Below are positions 19,802 through 29,904 of a stretch of 64,000 nt of DNA, piece after piece. Numbering within the stretch: the first letter of the stretch is position 1; each line of letters begins with the position of its first letter. Source of the DNA: Paraburkholderia sp. PREW-6R (GTDB lineage Bacteria; Pseudomonadota; Gammaproteobacteria; Burkholderiales; Burkholderiaceae); the NCBI RefSeq assembly GCF_039621805.1, contig NZ_CP155074.1, positions 248,001 through 312,000 of the forward strand. Reading direction: 5' to 3'. The notes beneath the pieces were generated by a model. It had not been told where the DNA came from, did no database searches, and saw nothing but the letters and a program-made list of their open reading frames with translations. The position numbers were made by a program, and so were the translations under genes.

Positions 19802-21133
19802 TTGACATCTGCTCTTGCCGACGTCGCCGGCCCGCTCGAATCGGCCGTCTCAAAGGTCAAGCGGCACGTGTTGCCGCTTTTCCTGATCATGTTCATTGCG
19901 AATTACATCGACCGCGTCAACATTGGCTTCGTGAATTCGCACATGCAGACCGATCTGGGCATTGGTGCGGCAGCCTATGGTCTCGGCAGCGGGCTGTTCT
20001 TCATCGGCTACGCGCTGTTCGAGGTGCCGTCGAATGTGCTGATGCAGAAATACGGCGCGCGTGCATGGCTGACCCGCATCATGGGCACGTGGGGCCTCGT
20101 CGCGGGCGCGATGGCGTTCGTGTGGAACGACACATCGTTCTATGTATTGCGGTTTCTGCTCGGGGTGGCCGAGGCCGGCTTTTTTCCCGGCGTCGTCTTC
20201 TATTTCACCCAATGGCTGCCGCAGAAAGAGCGCGGCAAGGCGGTCGCGGTGTTTCTCGGCGGCTCCGCGCTCGCGTCGGTCCTCTCCGGGCCAATCACCG
20301 GCAGTCTGCTATCGGTTCGCGGCTTCGGGCTGCAGGGCTGGCAATGGATGTTTCTGATCGAAGGCGCTTTCTCGATCGTGCTGTGCGCGGTGAGCTGGCT
20401 GCTTTTGAAGTCGCGCATTCGCGACGCGTCATGGCTGACGGCGCAGGAGCGCATGGTGCTGGAGACGTCGATCGCCGCGGAGCAGGCCGAGCGCGACGCA
20501 CTCGGCAGCGCGCATCTGCCGGCGCTGAGGCTGCTGAAAGACCCGCAGATCCTGCTGTTCTGCTTCCTCTACTTCGCGATCCAGTTGACGATTTACGCGG
20601 CCACGTTCTGGCTGCCCACCATCATCCGGAAGATAGGCGGCCTGTCCGATTTTCAAGTCGGCATGCTCAACGCCATTCCGTGGCTGATCGCGATGGTCGC
20701 GATGTACTGTTTCGCGCTGTTGTCGGCGAAATGGCGCTATCAGCAGGCCTGGCTTGCGGTGTCGCTGGTGATCGCGGCGTGCGGTCTGTTCGCATCGACT
20801 TCGGGTAACGCGGTGCTGTCGTTCGTCGCCATCTGCTTTTCGGCAATCGGCTTCAAGGCGGCGTCCTCGCTGTTCTGGCCTATCCCGCAAGGCTATCTCG
20901 ACGCACGTGTGGCCGCCGCCGTGATCGCGCTGATCAACTCGGTCGGCAATCTCGGCGGATTCTTCGCGCCCGCCGCATTCGGTTATCTGCAGCAGCACAC
21001 TGGATCAATCACCGGCGGTCTGTATGGATTGGGCGTGGCGTCGCTGATCGCGGCGGCGGCCGGTTTCCTGACCCGCAACCGACGGATCGATCGCGACGCG
21101 CTGCCGGATAATTTGCGCAGCAACGCGCGCTGA
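19802..21133 (+). CDS. MFS transporter, probable glucarate/galactarate carrier
   Basis: 443 residues starting at TTG, with GGAG seven bases upstream at 19791-19794; no ATG fits in this frame nearby. About 12 membrane segments, with [15 protein letters not shown] after helix 1 and the ACS-family pattern. It lies 145 bp upstream of glucarate dehydratase on the same strand, so glucarate (or galactarate) is the probable substrate. Divergent from the other MFS/GntR unit, with the shared operator motif between them. Confidence 0.9.
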   Translation: MTSALADVAGPLESAVSKVKRHVLPLFLIMFIANYIDRVNIGFVNSHMQTDLGIGAAAYGLGSGLFFIGYALFEVPSNVLMQKYGARAWLTRIMGTWGLVAGAMAFVWNDTSFYVLRFLLGVAEAGFFPGVVFYFTQWLPQKERGKAVAVFLGGSALASVLSGPITGSLLSVRGFGLQGWQWMFLIEGAFSIVLCAVSWLLLKSRIRDASWLTAQERMVLETSIAAEQAERDALGSAHLPALRLLKDPQILLFCFLYFAIQLTIYAATFWLPTIIRKIGGLSDFQVGMLNAIPWLIAMVAMYCFALLSAKWRYQQAWLAVSLVIAACGLFASTSGNAVLSFVAICFSAIGFKAASSLFWPIPQGYLDARVAAAVIALINSVGNLGGFFAPAAFGYLQQHTGSITGGLYGLGVASLIAAAAGFLTRNRRIDRDALPDNLRSNAR

Positions 21134-21278
21134 CTACACTGATTCACGAACCGTCAGCATGCATGACCCACTGTCCTCGGGTCATCGTAGCTGGCTTTCT
21201 GGAAAGCGCCTTGTCGCATGCGATTGCCAGATGCAATGCGCTGCGGCAGGCCGCCTGCTCACTCAACGGATCTTTCCC

Positions 21279-22628
21279 ATGTCGACGAATATGTCCCAAG
21301 TCCATGCCACACCGGTCGTCACCGAGTTGCGCGTCGTGCCGGTTGCCGGCCGCGACAGCATGCTGATGAATCTGAGCGGAGCGCATGGCCCGTTCTTCAC
21401 GCGCAACATCGTGATTCTGCGCGACAGCGCCGGACATACGGGCGTCGGCGAAGTGCCGGGCGGCGAAAGTATCCGCAAGACGATCGACGACGCGCGGCCG
21501 TTCGTGGTCGGTCAATCGATCGGCAATCTGCAAGCCATCCTGAATAGCGCACGCACGCAATTCGCCGATCGCGACGCGGGCGGACGCGGTCTGCAAACCT
21601 TCGACCTGCGCACCACGATTCATGCGGTGACGGCGCTCGAAGCCGCGCTGCTCGATCTGCTCGGCCAGCACCTGGGCGTGCCGGTCGCGGCATTGCTCGG
21701 CGAAGGCCAGCAGCGCGACGAAGTGGAGATGCTCGGCTATCTGTTCTATATCGGCGATCGCAAGAAGACCGATCTGCCCTATGCGAGCGGCGCGGAAGGC
21801 CGCGACGACTGGGAACGTGTCCGCGCCGAGGAAGCAATGACGCCGGAAGCGGTCGTGCGTCTCGCTGAAGCCGCGCAAGCGCGTTATGGCTTTAACGACT
21901 TCAAGCTCAAAGGCGGCGTGCTGTCCGGCGACGCCGAAATCGAAGCCGTCACCGCGCTTGCCGAACGCTTTCCGGCCGCGCGCGTCACGCTCGATCCGAA
22001 CGGCGCGTGGTCGCTTGCAGAAGCCGTACGTCTGTGCCGCGATCAGCACGACGTGCTCGCCTACGCGGAAGACCCATGCGGCGCGGAAAACGGTTACTCG
22101 GGCCGCGAAGTGATGGCCGAATTCCGCCGCGCAACCGGCTTGCCCACGGCGACCAACATGATTGCCACCGACTGGCGCCAGATGGGTCACGCAATCCAGC
22201 TTCAGTCCGTGGATATCCCGCTGGCCGATCCGCACTTCTGGACCATGCAGGGCTCGGTTCGCGTGGCGCAGATGTGCAACGATTGGGGCCTCACCTGGGG
22301 CTCGCATTCGAACAACCACTTCGACATTTCCCTTGCCATGTTCACGCACGTCGCCGCGGCTGCGCCCGGCAAGATCACCGCAATCGACACACACTGGATC
22401 TGGCAGGACGGCCAGCGTCTGACGCGCGACCCGTTGCAGATCGTCGGCGGCAAGGTGAAGGTGCCGCAGGCAGCGGGGCTGGGCGTCGAACTCGACATGG
22501 ACGAGCTGGAAAAGGCGCATGCGCTCTATCAGCAGCACGGCCTCGGCGCACGCGACGACGGCGTGGCGATGCAATACCTGATTCCAAACTGGAATTTCGA
22601 CAACAAGCGGCCGTGTCTCGTGCGCTGA
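21279..22628 (+). CDS. gudD: Glucarate dehydratase
   Basis: 449 residues from [14 protein letters not shown]; the open frame to 21159 is not conserved. Enolase-superfamily enzyme that dehydrates D-glucarate (and L-idarate) to 5-keto-4-deoxyglucarate. Catalytic and metal residues are recognisable: the KLK pair (DFKLKGG), metal ligands in LDPNGAW and [17 protein letters not shown], and the catalytic His in WGSHSNNH. Length matches E. coli GudD (446). It ends in a terminator hairpin shared with the convergent DHA2 pump gene. Confidence 0.96.
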   Translation: MSTNMSQVHATPVVTELRVVPVAGRDSMLMNLSGAHGPFFTRNIVILRDSAGHTGVGEVPGGESIRKTIDDARPFVVGQSIGNLQAILNSARTQFADRDAGGRGLQTFDLRTTIHAVTALEAALLDLLGQHLGVPVAALLGEGQQRDEVEMLGYLFYIGDRKKTDLPYASGAEGRDDWERVRAEEAMTPEAVVRLAEAAQARYGFNDFKLKGGVLSGDAEIEAVTALAERFPAARVTLDPNGAWSLAEAVRLCRDQHDVLAYAEDPCGAENGYSGREVMAEFRRATGLPTATNMIATDWRQMGHAIQLQSVDIPLADPHFWTMQGSVRVAQMCNDWGLTWGSHSNNHFDISLAMFTHVAAAAPGKITAIDTHWIWQDGQRLTRDPLQIVGGKVKVPQAAGLGVELDMDELEKAHALYQQHGLGARDDGVAMQYLIPNWNFDNKRPCLVR

Positions 22629-22759
22629 GTGACGAACGATCGAGCGTCGGATGATTGAGCGCGACTGGACGCGATAAACGTCATAGACGTCATGAACGGG
22701 ATGGAGCGGCGCCGATAACCCGCGACGCGCGTTCAATCAGCGGTCATGCCCATCTCAGC

Positions 22760-22792
22760 ACACGCCGCGGCGCTCGATGCTCCGCGGCGTGT
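22760..22792. terminator. Hairpin between gudD and DHA2 transporter gene
   Basis: Perfect 11-bp arms ACACGCCGCGG (22760-22770) and CCGCGGCGTGT (22782-22792), loop of 11, in the gap between two convergent genes. The downstream T content is modest. Confidence 0.65.
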
Positions 22793-22821
22793 TGCGTTTC
22801 CGGCGGCGCGGTGTGCAGCGC

Positions 22822-24444
22822 TCAACTGCGCCGGAACACCACATGCGAAATGCGCTGCACCAGCAACGCCGCGGCGAGCGCCGCGACCGCCGTCAGCCAG
22901 ACGCCGATATGAATGGACTGCACGAGCGCATCGCGCGCTGTGTCGATCAACGCGAGCGTATCGAGCCCGGACGGCTTCATGTCGGCAATCAGTTTCAGCC
23001 GCGATGCGTCGTCGATCAGAATCCGCAGATCGACGAAACGCGGGCGCCATTGCGATGCCGCGGGCTCGCCCAGCACGCTCATCGTGCGCGTGACGACATT
23101 GCGGTAATGATGCGACACGACGGTTGCAACGATACTCGTGCCGAGCATGCCGCCCACCATGCGCGTGGACTGCAGCAGCGCGGTCGTGATGCCGAAGCGC
23201 TCGCGCCCGGCAATTTCCTGACCGAACACGTTCAGATTGTTGAGGATGAAGCCCAGGCCGATACCCACCGCGCCCATCGGCAGTTCGAGCCAGACGTGCG
23301 GCGTTTCCGGATTCGCGAACGCGAGTGCGATCGACGCGAACAGCAGCAGCGCAAAGCCGATCGACAGAATACGCGTGGGCTTTTTCATGTGAATCACAAT
23401 GCGCGTGTTCAGCAGGCTGCCGAGCGCAATGCATGCGGCAATCGGTGTGGCGAGCAGGCCGGCCTGTTGCGGCGACAAACCGAATCCGCCTTGCAGCAGC
23501 AGCGGCGCGAAGAAAATCAGCGAGAACATCACGAAGCCGGACAGCATGCCGAGCGTGAAGAGCGTGACCAGTTGCGCGTCTTTGAACAGATCGAGCGGAA
23601 TGATTGGATGCGTTGCGCGCTGCTCGCACACGAGCAGCCCGATCGTTCCGACCACCACGCACGCGCCGAGTGCTAGGGTGCCGGCGGTGAGGCCGTCTTT
23701 CGGCACCGCTTCGATGAACGCCTGCAGGCAACCCAGCACGGCGGCCACGAGCGCCGCGCCGAGCCAGTCGATCCGGACTTCGCCGTCGTGCGGGCGGCGG
23801 AACGCGGGCAGATGCGCCCAGATGAAATACAACGCCGCCGCGCCGACGGGCAGGTTGATCAGGAAGGTGGAGCGCCAACCCCAGTGTTCGCTCATCCAGC
23901 CGCCGAGCGACGGTCCCGCCGCCGTGCCAATGCCATAGGCGGCCGCCATCACCACCTGCCAGCGCACCCGAGCGCGCGGGTCGGGAAAGAGATCGGGAAT
24001 CGACGCGAACGCGGTGCCCACCATCATCCCGCCGCCCACACCTTGCAGGCCGCGCGCAATCACGAGGAACAGCATGTCGTTCGCGACGCCGCATAACACC
24101 GACGCCGCCGTGAACACGATCACCGCGGCAATCACGAAGCGTTTGCGGCCAAAGTAGTCGCCCAGCCGGCCGAACACCGGCACCGTGACGACCGACGCCA
24201 GCAAATAGGCGCTCGCAATCCACGCGTAGTACTCGAAGCCGTGCAATTCGGCGACGATCGACGGCAACGCGGTGCTGACGACGGTCTGGTCGAGCGCGAC
24301 CAGCATGTTGACGAGGCCGATGCCGAGCATGGCAAAAAGGGCGTTTCTGAACGGCAAGGCGGCGGCGGGGGTGGCGGGAGCGGGGGAGTTCACGGGTCGG
24401 GAGCGCAGGCTTGGCGGGTCGGCGCAGCATGTGGAGCTGCGCAA
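22822..24444 (-). CDS. DHA2-family (EmrB/QacA type) MFS efflux transporter
   Basis: 540 residues, 14 predicted membrane segments. VALDQTVVSTALPSI after helix 1 is the DHA2 motif, and GRLGDYFGRKRF is the MFS motif A loop. Members export drugs or organic anions by proton antiport. The extreme N-terminus (first about 18 residues) is unlike the family; a GTG giving VNSPAPATPAA is an alternative start. The promoter region contains TTGTCTGACGAC, identical to a site before the glucarate carrier, so it may be regulated with glucarate use rather than by drugs. Confidence 0.9.
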   Translation of the reverse strand: MRSSTCCADPPSLRSRPVNSPAPATPAAALPFRNALFAMLGIGLVNMLVALDQTVVSTALPSIVAELHGFEYYAWIASAYLLASVVTVPVFGRLGDYFGRKRFVIAAVIVFTAASVLCGVANDMLFLVIARGLQGVGGGMMVGTAFASIPDLFPDPRARVRWQVVMAAAYGIGTAAGPSLGGWMSEHWGWRSTFLINLPVGAAALYFIWAHLPAFRRPHDGEVRIDWLGAALVAAVLGCLQAFIEAVPKDGLTAGTLALGACVVVGTIGLLVCEQRATHPIIPLDLFKDAQLVTLFTLGMLSGFVMFSLIFFAPLLLQGGFGLSPQQAGLLATPIAACIALGSLLNTRIVIHMKKPTRILSIGFALLLFASIALAFANPETPHVWLELPMGAVGIGLGFILNNLNVFGQEIAGRERFGITTALLQSTRMVGGMLGTSIVATVVSHHYRNVVTRTMSVLGEPAASQWRPRFVDLRILIDDASRLKLIADMKPSGLDTLALIDTARDALVQSIHIGVWLTAVAALAAALLVQRISHVVFRRS

Positions 24445-24467
24445 CGTAGGCCGATTATGTCATCTGG

Positions 24468-24479
24468 TTGTCTGACGAC
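24468..24479. promoter_or_regulatory. GntR-type operator motif, copy 3
   Basis: TTGTCTGACGAC, 24 bp upstream of the DHA2 pump start; the same 12 bases occur in the glucarate carrier promoter at 19765-19776. Confidence 0.65.
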
Positions 24480-24540
24480 TTGACAGGTGATTATATGGGT
24501 TTTCCCTTAGTCGAAACTATCCGTCGCGCAGCCCGGGCAT

Positions 24541-24568
24541 AAAAATATGCCGCGCGAATGGCGCGGCA
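24541..24568 (-). terminator. Rho-independent terminator of aroQ
   Basis: On the minus strand TGCCGCGC, loop of 5, GCGCGGCA (24548-24568), followed by ATATTTTTA. It begins about 58 bp past the aroQ stop. Confidence 0.85.
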
Positions 24569-24625
24569 TGGTACGACATGGCATGCGGGGCGCCGGACCG
24601 ACCCGCCGCCGACAACGCGCGTCGG

Positions 24626-25081
24626 CTAGGCGAAGTTCGGGCTCTTGCCAAGCGCCATCGCCATTGCCTGCATCGCAACGAGATAGCCGTTTGCGCCGAG
24701 TCCGCAGATCACGCCGGTGGCGGCGCGCGAAATCAGCGAGTGCCGATAGGTTTCGTCGCGCTTATGAATATTGGTGATGTGCAGCTCGATCAACGGATGT
24801 TCGATCAGCTTGACCGCGTCGAGCACGGGCACCGACGCGAACGAAAATCCGGCCGGATTGATGATCACCGCGGCGTCGCGTTCGAACGCCTCCTGCAACC
24901 AGTCGACAAGGGTAGCTTCACTGTTGGTCTGACGGAATTCGCATCGCAGTTCGAGCCGCTGAGCGAGTGTTTCCACCTGCTGCTGAATTTCCGCAAGGGT
25001 GGTCTTGCCATAAAGATGCGGCTCGCGCCTGCCGAGCATGTTCAGGTTCGAGCCGTTCAGGACATAGATGAGATCAGTCAT
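24626..25081 (-). CDS. aroQ: Type II 3-dehydroquinate dehydratase (divergent paralogue)
   Basis: 151 residues, full length for type II dehydroquinase. It converts 3-dehydroquinate to 3-dehydroshikimate. Key residues are present: the Arg-Glu-Pro turn R19-P21 with the catalytic Y24 (REPHLYG), N75 (INP) and H101 (ELHITNIHKRDE). Two conserved segments differ from housekeeping AroQ: GSNLN for GPNLN, and INPAGFSFASV where most family members have INPGA followed by a THTS-like stretch. With an upstream MHS transporter and a divergent IclR regulator, a catabolic quinate/shikimate role is more likely than aromatic amino acid synthesis. Confidence 0.9.
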   Translation of the reverse strand: MTDLIYVLNGSNLNMLGRREPHLYGKTTLAEIQQQVETLAQRLELRCEFRQTNSEATLVDWLQEAFERDAAVIINPAGFSFASVPVLDAVKLIEHPLIELHITNIHKRDETYRHSLISRAATGVICGLGANGYLVAMQAMAMALGKSPNFA

Positions 25082-25179
25082 TGTTCAATCGCCTTGGTGC
25101 AAATTCGCGCGCAGTCGCCGCGCCTTGTTCGATGCGCTCGCCACGTCGCTGGTCGCCGTGGCGAGCGCCGGGTTCTGAT

Positions 25180-26565
25180 TTAACTGCGGTGACCGTTTCC
25201 GGCATTGGAGATGCCCGCCGTCGCAAAGGCGCTGTCGCCGGTTACGGCGGCCGCCGAATCGGCGCGATTCATGTCGATGCCGACTGTTTCACGGGCAGTC
25301 AGGATCATCACGAGCGAGATCACGTTAAACACCACGCACACCGCCACCACGCCCCACGGCGAGCCGTTGCAGATGGAGAACAGCCACACCGCGAGCACCG
25401 GCATCGGACCGCCGGCGATCAGGTTCGCGCCGGTATAGGCCAGCGCGGAGCCGGAGTAGCGCACGTTAGTCGGGAATGCTTCGGCGAATGCGACCGGCTG
25501 GATGCCGCTCTGAAACTGGGTGAAGCCGAGGAAGACGCACATCGCTGCGAGCATCGGCACAAAACTGCGGGTGTCGAGAATCTGGAAGTAGACGAACAGC
25601 ATCAGCAGCGTCGCAATCGAGCCGACCGCCAGCGCTTTTTTGCGGCCGATGCGATCGCTCAGCATGCCGCCCGCCAGTGCGCCGGCGATCGCGCAGACGT
25701 TGGCGCCCATCAGCAGCAGGAAGCCGGTTTGCCTGGGAATCGCAAGTGTCTTCGTGATGTAACTCAGCGAGAACACCACGATCAGATAGAAGATCGCCGC
25801 CGGGCCGCAGAAAAACAGCATCCAGCGCAGCACGGTGCGCCAGTGCAGACGCAGCGCGTCGCGCAGCGGACTGCCCACGTGCACCACCTCGGTCTTGCGC
25901 AGCGCGACGAAGGCGGGCGTCTCGCTGACGCGCAAGCGAATGTAGACCCCTACCACCACGAGAACGAAGCTCAGGATGAAAGGGATACGCCAGCCGTAGG
26001 TGTCGAATGCCTGCGCGGTCATCGTGGACGACAGCAGGAGCAACACGCCATTGGCCATGATCTGGCTGAGCGGCGAACACAGGCCGAGCAAACCGGAATA
26101 CTTGCCGCGACGCTTGGCGCTCGCATGTTCGATCGCCATCAGTTGCGCGCCGGTGGATTCGCCGCCGAGCGCGAAGCCTTGCACGATGCGCAGTAGCACG
26201 AGCAGCACCGGCGCCCATACGCCGATGCTGGCGTAAGTGGGCAGCAGGCCCATCAGCATCGACGCGAGTCCCATGACCGTGACGGTGCCAAGCATCAGAT
26301 TGCGCCGGCCGAGCTTGTCGCCCAGGTGTCCGCAGATGATTGCGCCAAGCGGTCGCGCCGCGAGTCCGACACCGAAAGTCGCCAGCGACGCGAGCAACGC
26401 GGATGTCGAGTCCATCGCGGGGAAAAAGAGCTTGGGAAGCACCGTGGCGGCGAGCGCGCCGTATAGCGTGAAATCGAACCACTCCAGCGCGGTGCCGATC
26501 GCGGCGGCGGTGACCGCCCGCGTGCGCATGGCGGCGTGGTTTTCGTTCTGAACATCCTGAATCAT
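25180..26565 (-). CDS. MHS-family MFS transporter (shikimate/carboxylate:H+ symporter)
   Basis: 461 residues, 12 membrane segments. TALEWFDFTLYGALAA in helix 1 and GHLGDKLGRRNLM in the loop are diagnostic of the metabolite:H+ symporter family (ShiA, KgtP, ProP). Transcribed ahead of aroQ with a 98-bp gap; the pair suggests uptake of shikimate, quinate or dehydroshikimate. A conserved palindrome upstream probably binds the divergent IclR protein. Confidence 0.92.
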   Translation of the reverse strand: MIQDVQNENHAAMRTRAVTAAAIGTALEWFDFTLYGALAATVLPKLFFPAMDSTSALLASLATFGVGLAARPLGAIICGHLGDKLGRRNLMLGTVTVMGLASMLMGLLPTYASIGVWAPVLLVLLRIVQGFALGGESTGAQLMAIEHASAKRRGKYSGLLGLCSPLSQIMANGVLLLLSSTMTAQAFDTYGWRIPFILSFVLVVVGVYIRLRVSETPAFVALRKTEVVHVGSPLRDALRLHWRTVLRWMLFFCGPAAIFYLIVVFSLSYITKTLAIPRQTGFLLLMGANVCAIAGALAGGMLSDRIGRKKALAVGSIATLLMLFVYFQILDTRSFVPMLAAMCVFLGFTQFQSGIQPVAFAEAFPTNVRYSGSALAYTGANLIAGGPMPVLAVWLFSICNGSPWGVVAVCVVFNVISLVMILTARETVGIDMNRADSAAAVTGDSAFATAGISNAGNGHRS

Positions 26566-26735
26566 GTGTCGTCTCCTTGTCCCTGCACGTTACGGCGTGC
26601 GCGTTGTCGGGGGCGCGTGCGTCGGTGACGCCGGCTCTCTTCCTTTATTTATCGATCGGTCGGCGGACGCGCCTAACGATTGCCATGCGGTCGGCGCGAC
26701 CGTGAACACAGATTATCATCGGCAGGTGGGACACC

Positions 26736-26750
26736 ATTCCAGGGTGGAAT
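26736..26750. promoter_or_regulatory. IclR-type operator
   Basis: ATTCCAGGGTGGAAT: perfect 6-bp arms and a 3-bp centre. Length and form fit the 15-bp palindromes bound by IclR-family proteins. It lies in the divergent gap between the MHS transporter and IclR genes, 70 bp before the IclR start. Confidence 0.65.
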
Positions 26751-26819
26751 TTCATATCACAATGTGGAAGAATCAGCGCGGCGCGTCGGCGCTAACCCGA
26801 TCCTTCAATGGAGCAACAC

Positions 26820-27602
26820 ATGCCTGGCGTGACTGAACGCACACTCGCGGTATTGGAATTTTTGGCGACGCAATTGGAAGGCACACCGCTCGCCATGATT
26901 TCAGACGAACTGGATATTCCGCGCAGCGCGTGCCATCGCCTGCTCGTTGATCTGAAGCAGTGCGGTTATGTGAGGCAGTTGCGCGAACATGGCGATTACG
27001 TGCTGACCACCAAACTCGTCGGCCTCGGACTCGGCTTTCTCGCGACGTCGGGCATCGTGGACATCGCGCAGACAATGCTCGACCGACTCGCCGAGCAGTC
27101 CGGCGAACTGGTGCGGCTCGCGATCGTTGACGGCGACCGTCTAACGTGGGTCGCGAAAGCGCAGGGCGCGTTAAAAGGGCTGCGTTACGACCCGGACATG
27201 GGCATGGACACGATTCTGTCGTGCAGCGCCACCGGCCACGCGTGGATGATGACCATGAGCGACGAACGCGCGCTCGAACTGGTGACGCGTCAGGGATTCG
27301 GTCAGCCGAAGCAATACGGACCCAATGCGCCGACTACTGTGGCCGGACTGTTGAAGTTCGTGCACGCCGCGCGCGAGCGAGGCTATGCGACGATCAACGA
27401 GGTCTTCGCGCCCGGTATGACGGCAATGGCCGCGCCCGTGCAAAGGCGCGGCTATGCCGCGATTGGCGTGATCAGTATCGCCGGGCCGCTGGTTCGCCTG
27501 GATGAGAAGCGCATGGCGACGCTCGGGGCAACACTGCTTGCAGCGGCCGCTGAACTGGCCACCGCGAGCCTTGCATCGCCGCTGTTCGGTCGCGGCCGCT
27601 AG
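26820..27602 (+). CDS. IclR-family transcriptional regulator
   Basis: 260 residues from MPGVTERTLAVLEFL; GGAG sits six bases before this ATG, while an in-frame ATG 12 bp upstream overlaps that site. N-terminal winged helix (about 5-65, with MISDELDIPRSACHRLLVDL) and a C-terminal IclR effector domain ending in GVISIAGPLVRLDE. Divergent from the MHS-aroQ unit with a palindrome in between, so it probably controls that operon in response to a shikimate-pathway compound, and itself. Confidence 0.93.
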   Translation: MPGVTERTLAVLEFLATQLEGTPLAMISDELDIPRSACHRLLVDLKQCGYVRQLREHGDYVLTTKLVGLGLGFLATSGIVDIAQTMLDRLAEQSGELVRLAIVDGDRLTWVAKAQGALKGLRYDPDMGMDTILSCSATGHAWMMTMSDERALELVTRQGFGQPKQYGPNAPTTVAGLLKFVHAARERGYATINEVFAPGMTAMAAPVQRRGYAAIGVISIAGPLVRLDEKRMATLGATLLAAAAELATASLASPLFGRGR

Positions 27603-27685
27603 CGACTAGCGGGCACTAGCGGCCACCGGCCGGACGGCCGTCGATCCAGGTGCGCCAGCGCCTGACAAGCGCGTGCGCACGCGAA

Positions 27686-28753
27686 TCACTGCGGAATGAT
27701 CCGCTCGGCTTTCAGCCGGTCGAAGAGCGCGTAGAACGAATCAGGCGTGCTTTGATAATCGAGAAAGCCGGCCTTGCGGCTTTTCGACATGTCCGTCAGC
27801 ACTTCCATCGGCCGGCCGAGATCGGCGTCCGTGTGCCACCACGACGCAAGCTTCTGGATGTCGGGCTCTTTGAGGCTGAAGCGCGTCGCGAGTTCCTTCC
27901 ACGCCTCGCCGGCGCCTTGCATGCGATTTTCGAGCGGCTGAGTCTCGCCGTCGAACGGCACGGCCTCTATGCCGAAATAATCGGCAAGGCACGACCACAT
28001 CCACTTCCAGCGAAACACGTCGCCATTCACCACGTTGAACGCTTCATTGCGCGCATTCGCAGACATTGCCGCCCATTCCAGATGGCGTGCGAGCAGGCGC
28101 GCATCGGTCATGTCGGTGAGACCGTTCCATTGCGCCGCCGATCCCGGGAAGATGAACGGCTGACCGGTCGCCTTGCACAAGCTGGCATACACAGCGAGCG
28201 TGACGCCCATGTTCATCGCGTTGCCGAGCGCGAAGCCAATGATCGTATGCGGACGGTGCACGCTCCAGCTAAAGCCGAAGCGTTGCGCGGCTTCGAACAG
28301 GCGGTCTTCCTGCTCGTAGTAAAAGTTTTCGACGGGCTGACGCCCCTGCTCTTCGCGAAACGGGGTGATCGGCACGGCGCCGGTCGCATAGGCCTCGAAC
28401 GGGCCGAGATAATGCTTCAGGCCGGTCACGAGCGCCGCATGCGTGACGGTGCCGGACGGGCCGACTGCGTCCATCACATGACGCACCATGCCGCCGTTCA
28501 CGCGAATGTTGTCCCGCTCGGTGGCCTGGCGCGCCCACGCGGTGAAAAACACGTGGCTGAACTGCTTGCCGTCAAGCGCTGCGCTGACGGACTCCACCGA
28601 TGTCAGATCGGCGGTGATCGGTTCGATCGACGGCGACACGGCCGTGCGGCCGCGCGAAAGTCCTGCGACGTGCCAGCCGTCGGCGAGCAGACGGTCGGCC
28701 AGATTACCGCCGACAATCCCGCTCGCGCCGATGATGAGTGCTCGTTTTTCCAT
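27686..28753 (-). CDS. PRISE-type SDR (progesterone 5-beta-reductase/iridoid synthase-like)
   Basis: 355 residues from MEKRALIIGASGIVGG; a GTG 36 bp upstream is open but less likely. N-terminal Rossmann GASGIVGGNLA binds NADPH. The family's NFYYEQEDRLF motif, with the catalytic Tyr in place of the classical YxxxK, is present near the middle. Plant PRISE enzymes reduce enones; bacterial ones reduce small enones and are annotated as SDR oxidoreductases. It stands alone between the IclR gene (convergent) and the NmrA-like gene. The in vivo substrate is unknown. Confidence 0.88.
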   Translation of the reverse strand: MEKRALIIGASGIVGGNLADRLLADGWHVAGLSRGRTAVSPSIEPITADLTSVESVSAALDGKQFSHVFFTAWARQATERDNIRVNGGMVRHVMDAVGPSGTVTHAALVTGLKHYLGPFEAYATGAVPITPFREEQGRQPVENFYYEQEDRLFEAAQRFGFSWSVHRPHTIIGFALGNAMNMGVTLAVYASLCKATGQPFIFPGSAAQWNGLTDMTDARLLARHLEWAAMSANARNEAFNVVNGDVFRWKWMWSCLADYFGIEAVPFDGETQPLENRMQGAGEAWKELATRFSLKEPDIQKLASWWHTDADLGRPMEVLTDMSKSRKAGFLDYQSTPDSFYALFDRLKAERIIPQ

Positions 28754-28908
28754 GGGAATCAGACTCTGAAAGTGGATGCCTGTCGACACGGCCCGGACCT
28801 GCGGCCGTGGCCTCTAAATGTCTCGTGCCATCCGCATCATGCCCTGGTTGCGCGCGACAGGTTCGGCACGTGGGCGGAAGGCACGTGAGGCAAGCGGCAT
28901 CCGGCGCG

Positions 28909-29787
28909 TCAGCCTTTTGCCCAGGCGGCCGCCATTTCGGTCGCAAACTCGCGATACGTTTTCGGCTGGCGGCCCAATAGCGTCGCGAGGCGCGCCACGT
29001 CATCGGCCGATGCGACGGCGCCGTCCTGCTGATAGCGGCTCATCATCAGGCGCATGTCGTAAGCGAGCCAGCCCGGCGCTGCGCTCTTCAGACGCTGTTC
29101 CAGCACGTCGAGATCGTCGCCGCCATATCGCACCGCGCGGCCCAATGCATCGGCCCAGATCGACGCCACGTCGGCGGACGTGATGGCATCCGGTCCAACG
29201 AGTTCGTATGTCTCACGCGGCAGCGGACCCGCGGCGCGCTCACGGCGCAGCAGTTCGATGGCGGCGGCCGAGCCGATGTCGCGGACGTCGACCATCGAGA
29301 TACCCCTGGCTCCAATCGGCATGGCGTACACGCCGTGCGTGAGCAGCGGGTCCTTCTGCCGCACGTCGTTCTGGATGAAGTACGCGGGTCGCAGCACTGT
29401 GGCGGGAAGATCGCAATGTTCGATCAGGCGCTCAGCGGTGTGCTTGCTCGCAAAGTGCGGCACGTCGACATACTCCGCGCCCTTGAATACGGACAGATAC
29501 ACGATTCCCTTGACCCCGGTTTCGCGCGCGATATTCAACGTTTGCAACGCCTGGGTGAGTTCGTCGGCGGCGTTCGGCGCGAGGATGAATACCGTGCTGA
29601 CCTCTTTCATCACGCTGCGCAAGCCGTCCAGGTCCGACAGCTCGCCCTTCACCGCCGTGACCCCCGCGGGAAATTGCGCTTTCTCAGGCGAGCGGGTCAG
29701 CGCGCGCACGTCCGCGCCGCTCCCGTTCAGATGTTCGATCACCTGCTGGCCGACTACGCCGGTGCTACCTGTTACGAGTATTGCCAT
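28909..29787 (-). CDS. NmrA-like NAD(P)H-binding SDR oxidoreductase
   Basis: 292 residues from MAILVTGSTGVVGQQ; AGGAGAAAGG lies directly upstream, so the longer frame to 29949 is rejected. Atypical SDR of the NmrA/quinone oxidoreductase-2 type: N-terminal GSTGVVG dinucleotide site, then VYLSVFKG and an ATVLRPAYFIQN substrate loop. Such proteins are redox sensors or quinone reductases. Divergent from a LysR gene 117 bp away, a common reductase-regulator arrangement. Confidence 0.9.
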   Translation of the reverse strand: MAILVTGSTGVVGQQVIEHLNGSGADVRALTRSPEKAQFPAGVTAVKGELSDLDGLRSVMKEVSTVFILAPNAADELTQALQTLNIARETGVKGIVYLSVFKGAEYVDVPHFASKHTAERLIEHCDLPATVLRPAYFIQNDVRQKDPLLTHGVYAMPIGARGISMVDVRDIGSAAAIELLRRERAAGPLPRETYELVGPDAITSADVASIWADALGRAVRYGGDDLDVLEQRLKSAAPGWLAYDMRLMMSRYQQDGAVASADDVARLATLLGRQPKTYREFATEMAAAWAKG

Positions 29788-29904
29788 GACCTTTCTCCTT
29801 GGTTGGTGAGGGCTGCGCTCAGCCCGTAAGACACACGATAGTCGTTCCATGAATGCACAGAAAGTGCCAGAATCAAGACAACATGTCTCATTTGTGGAAC
29901 GTTC

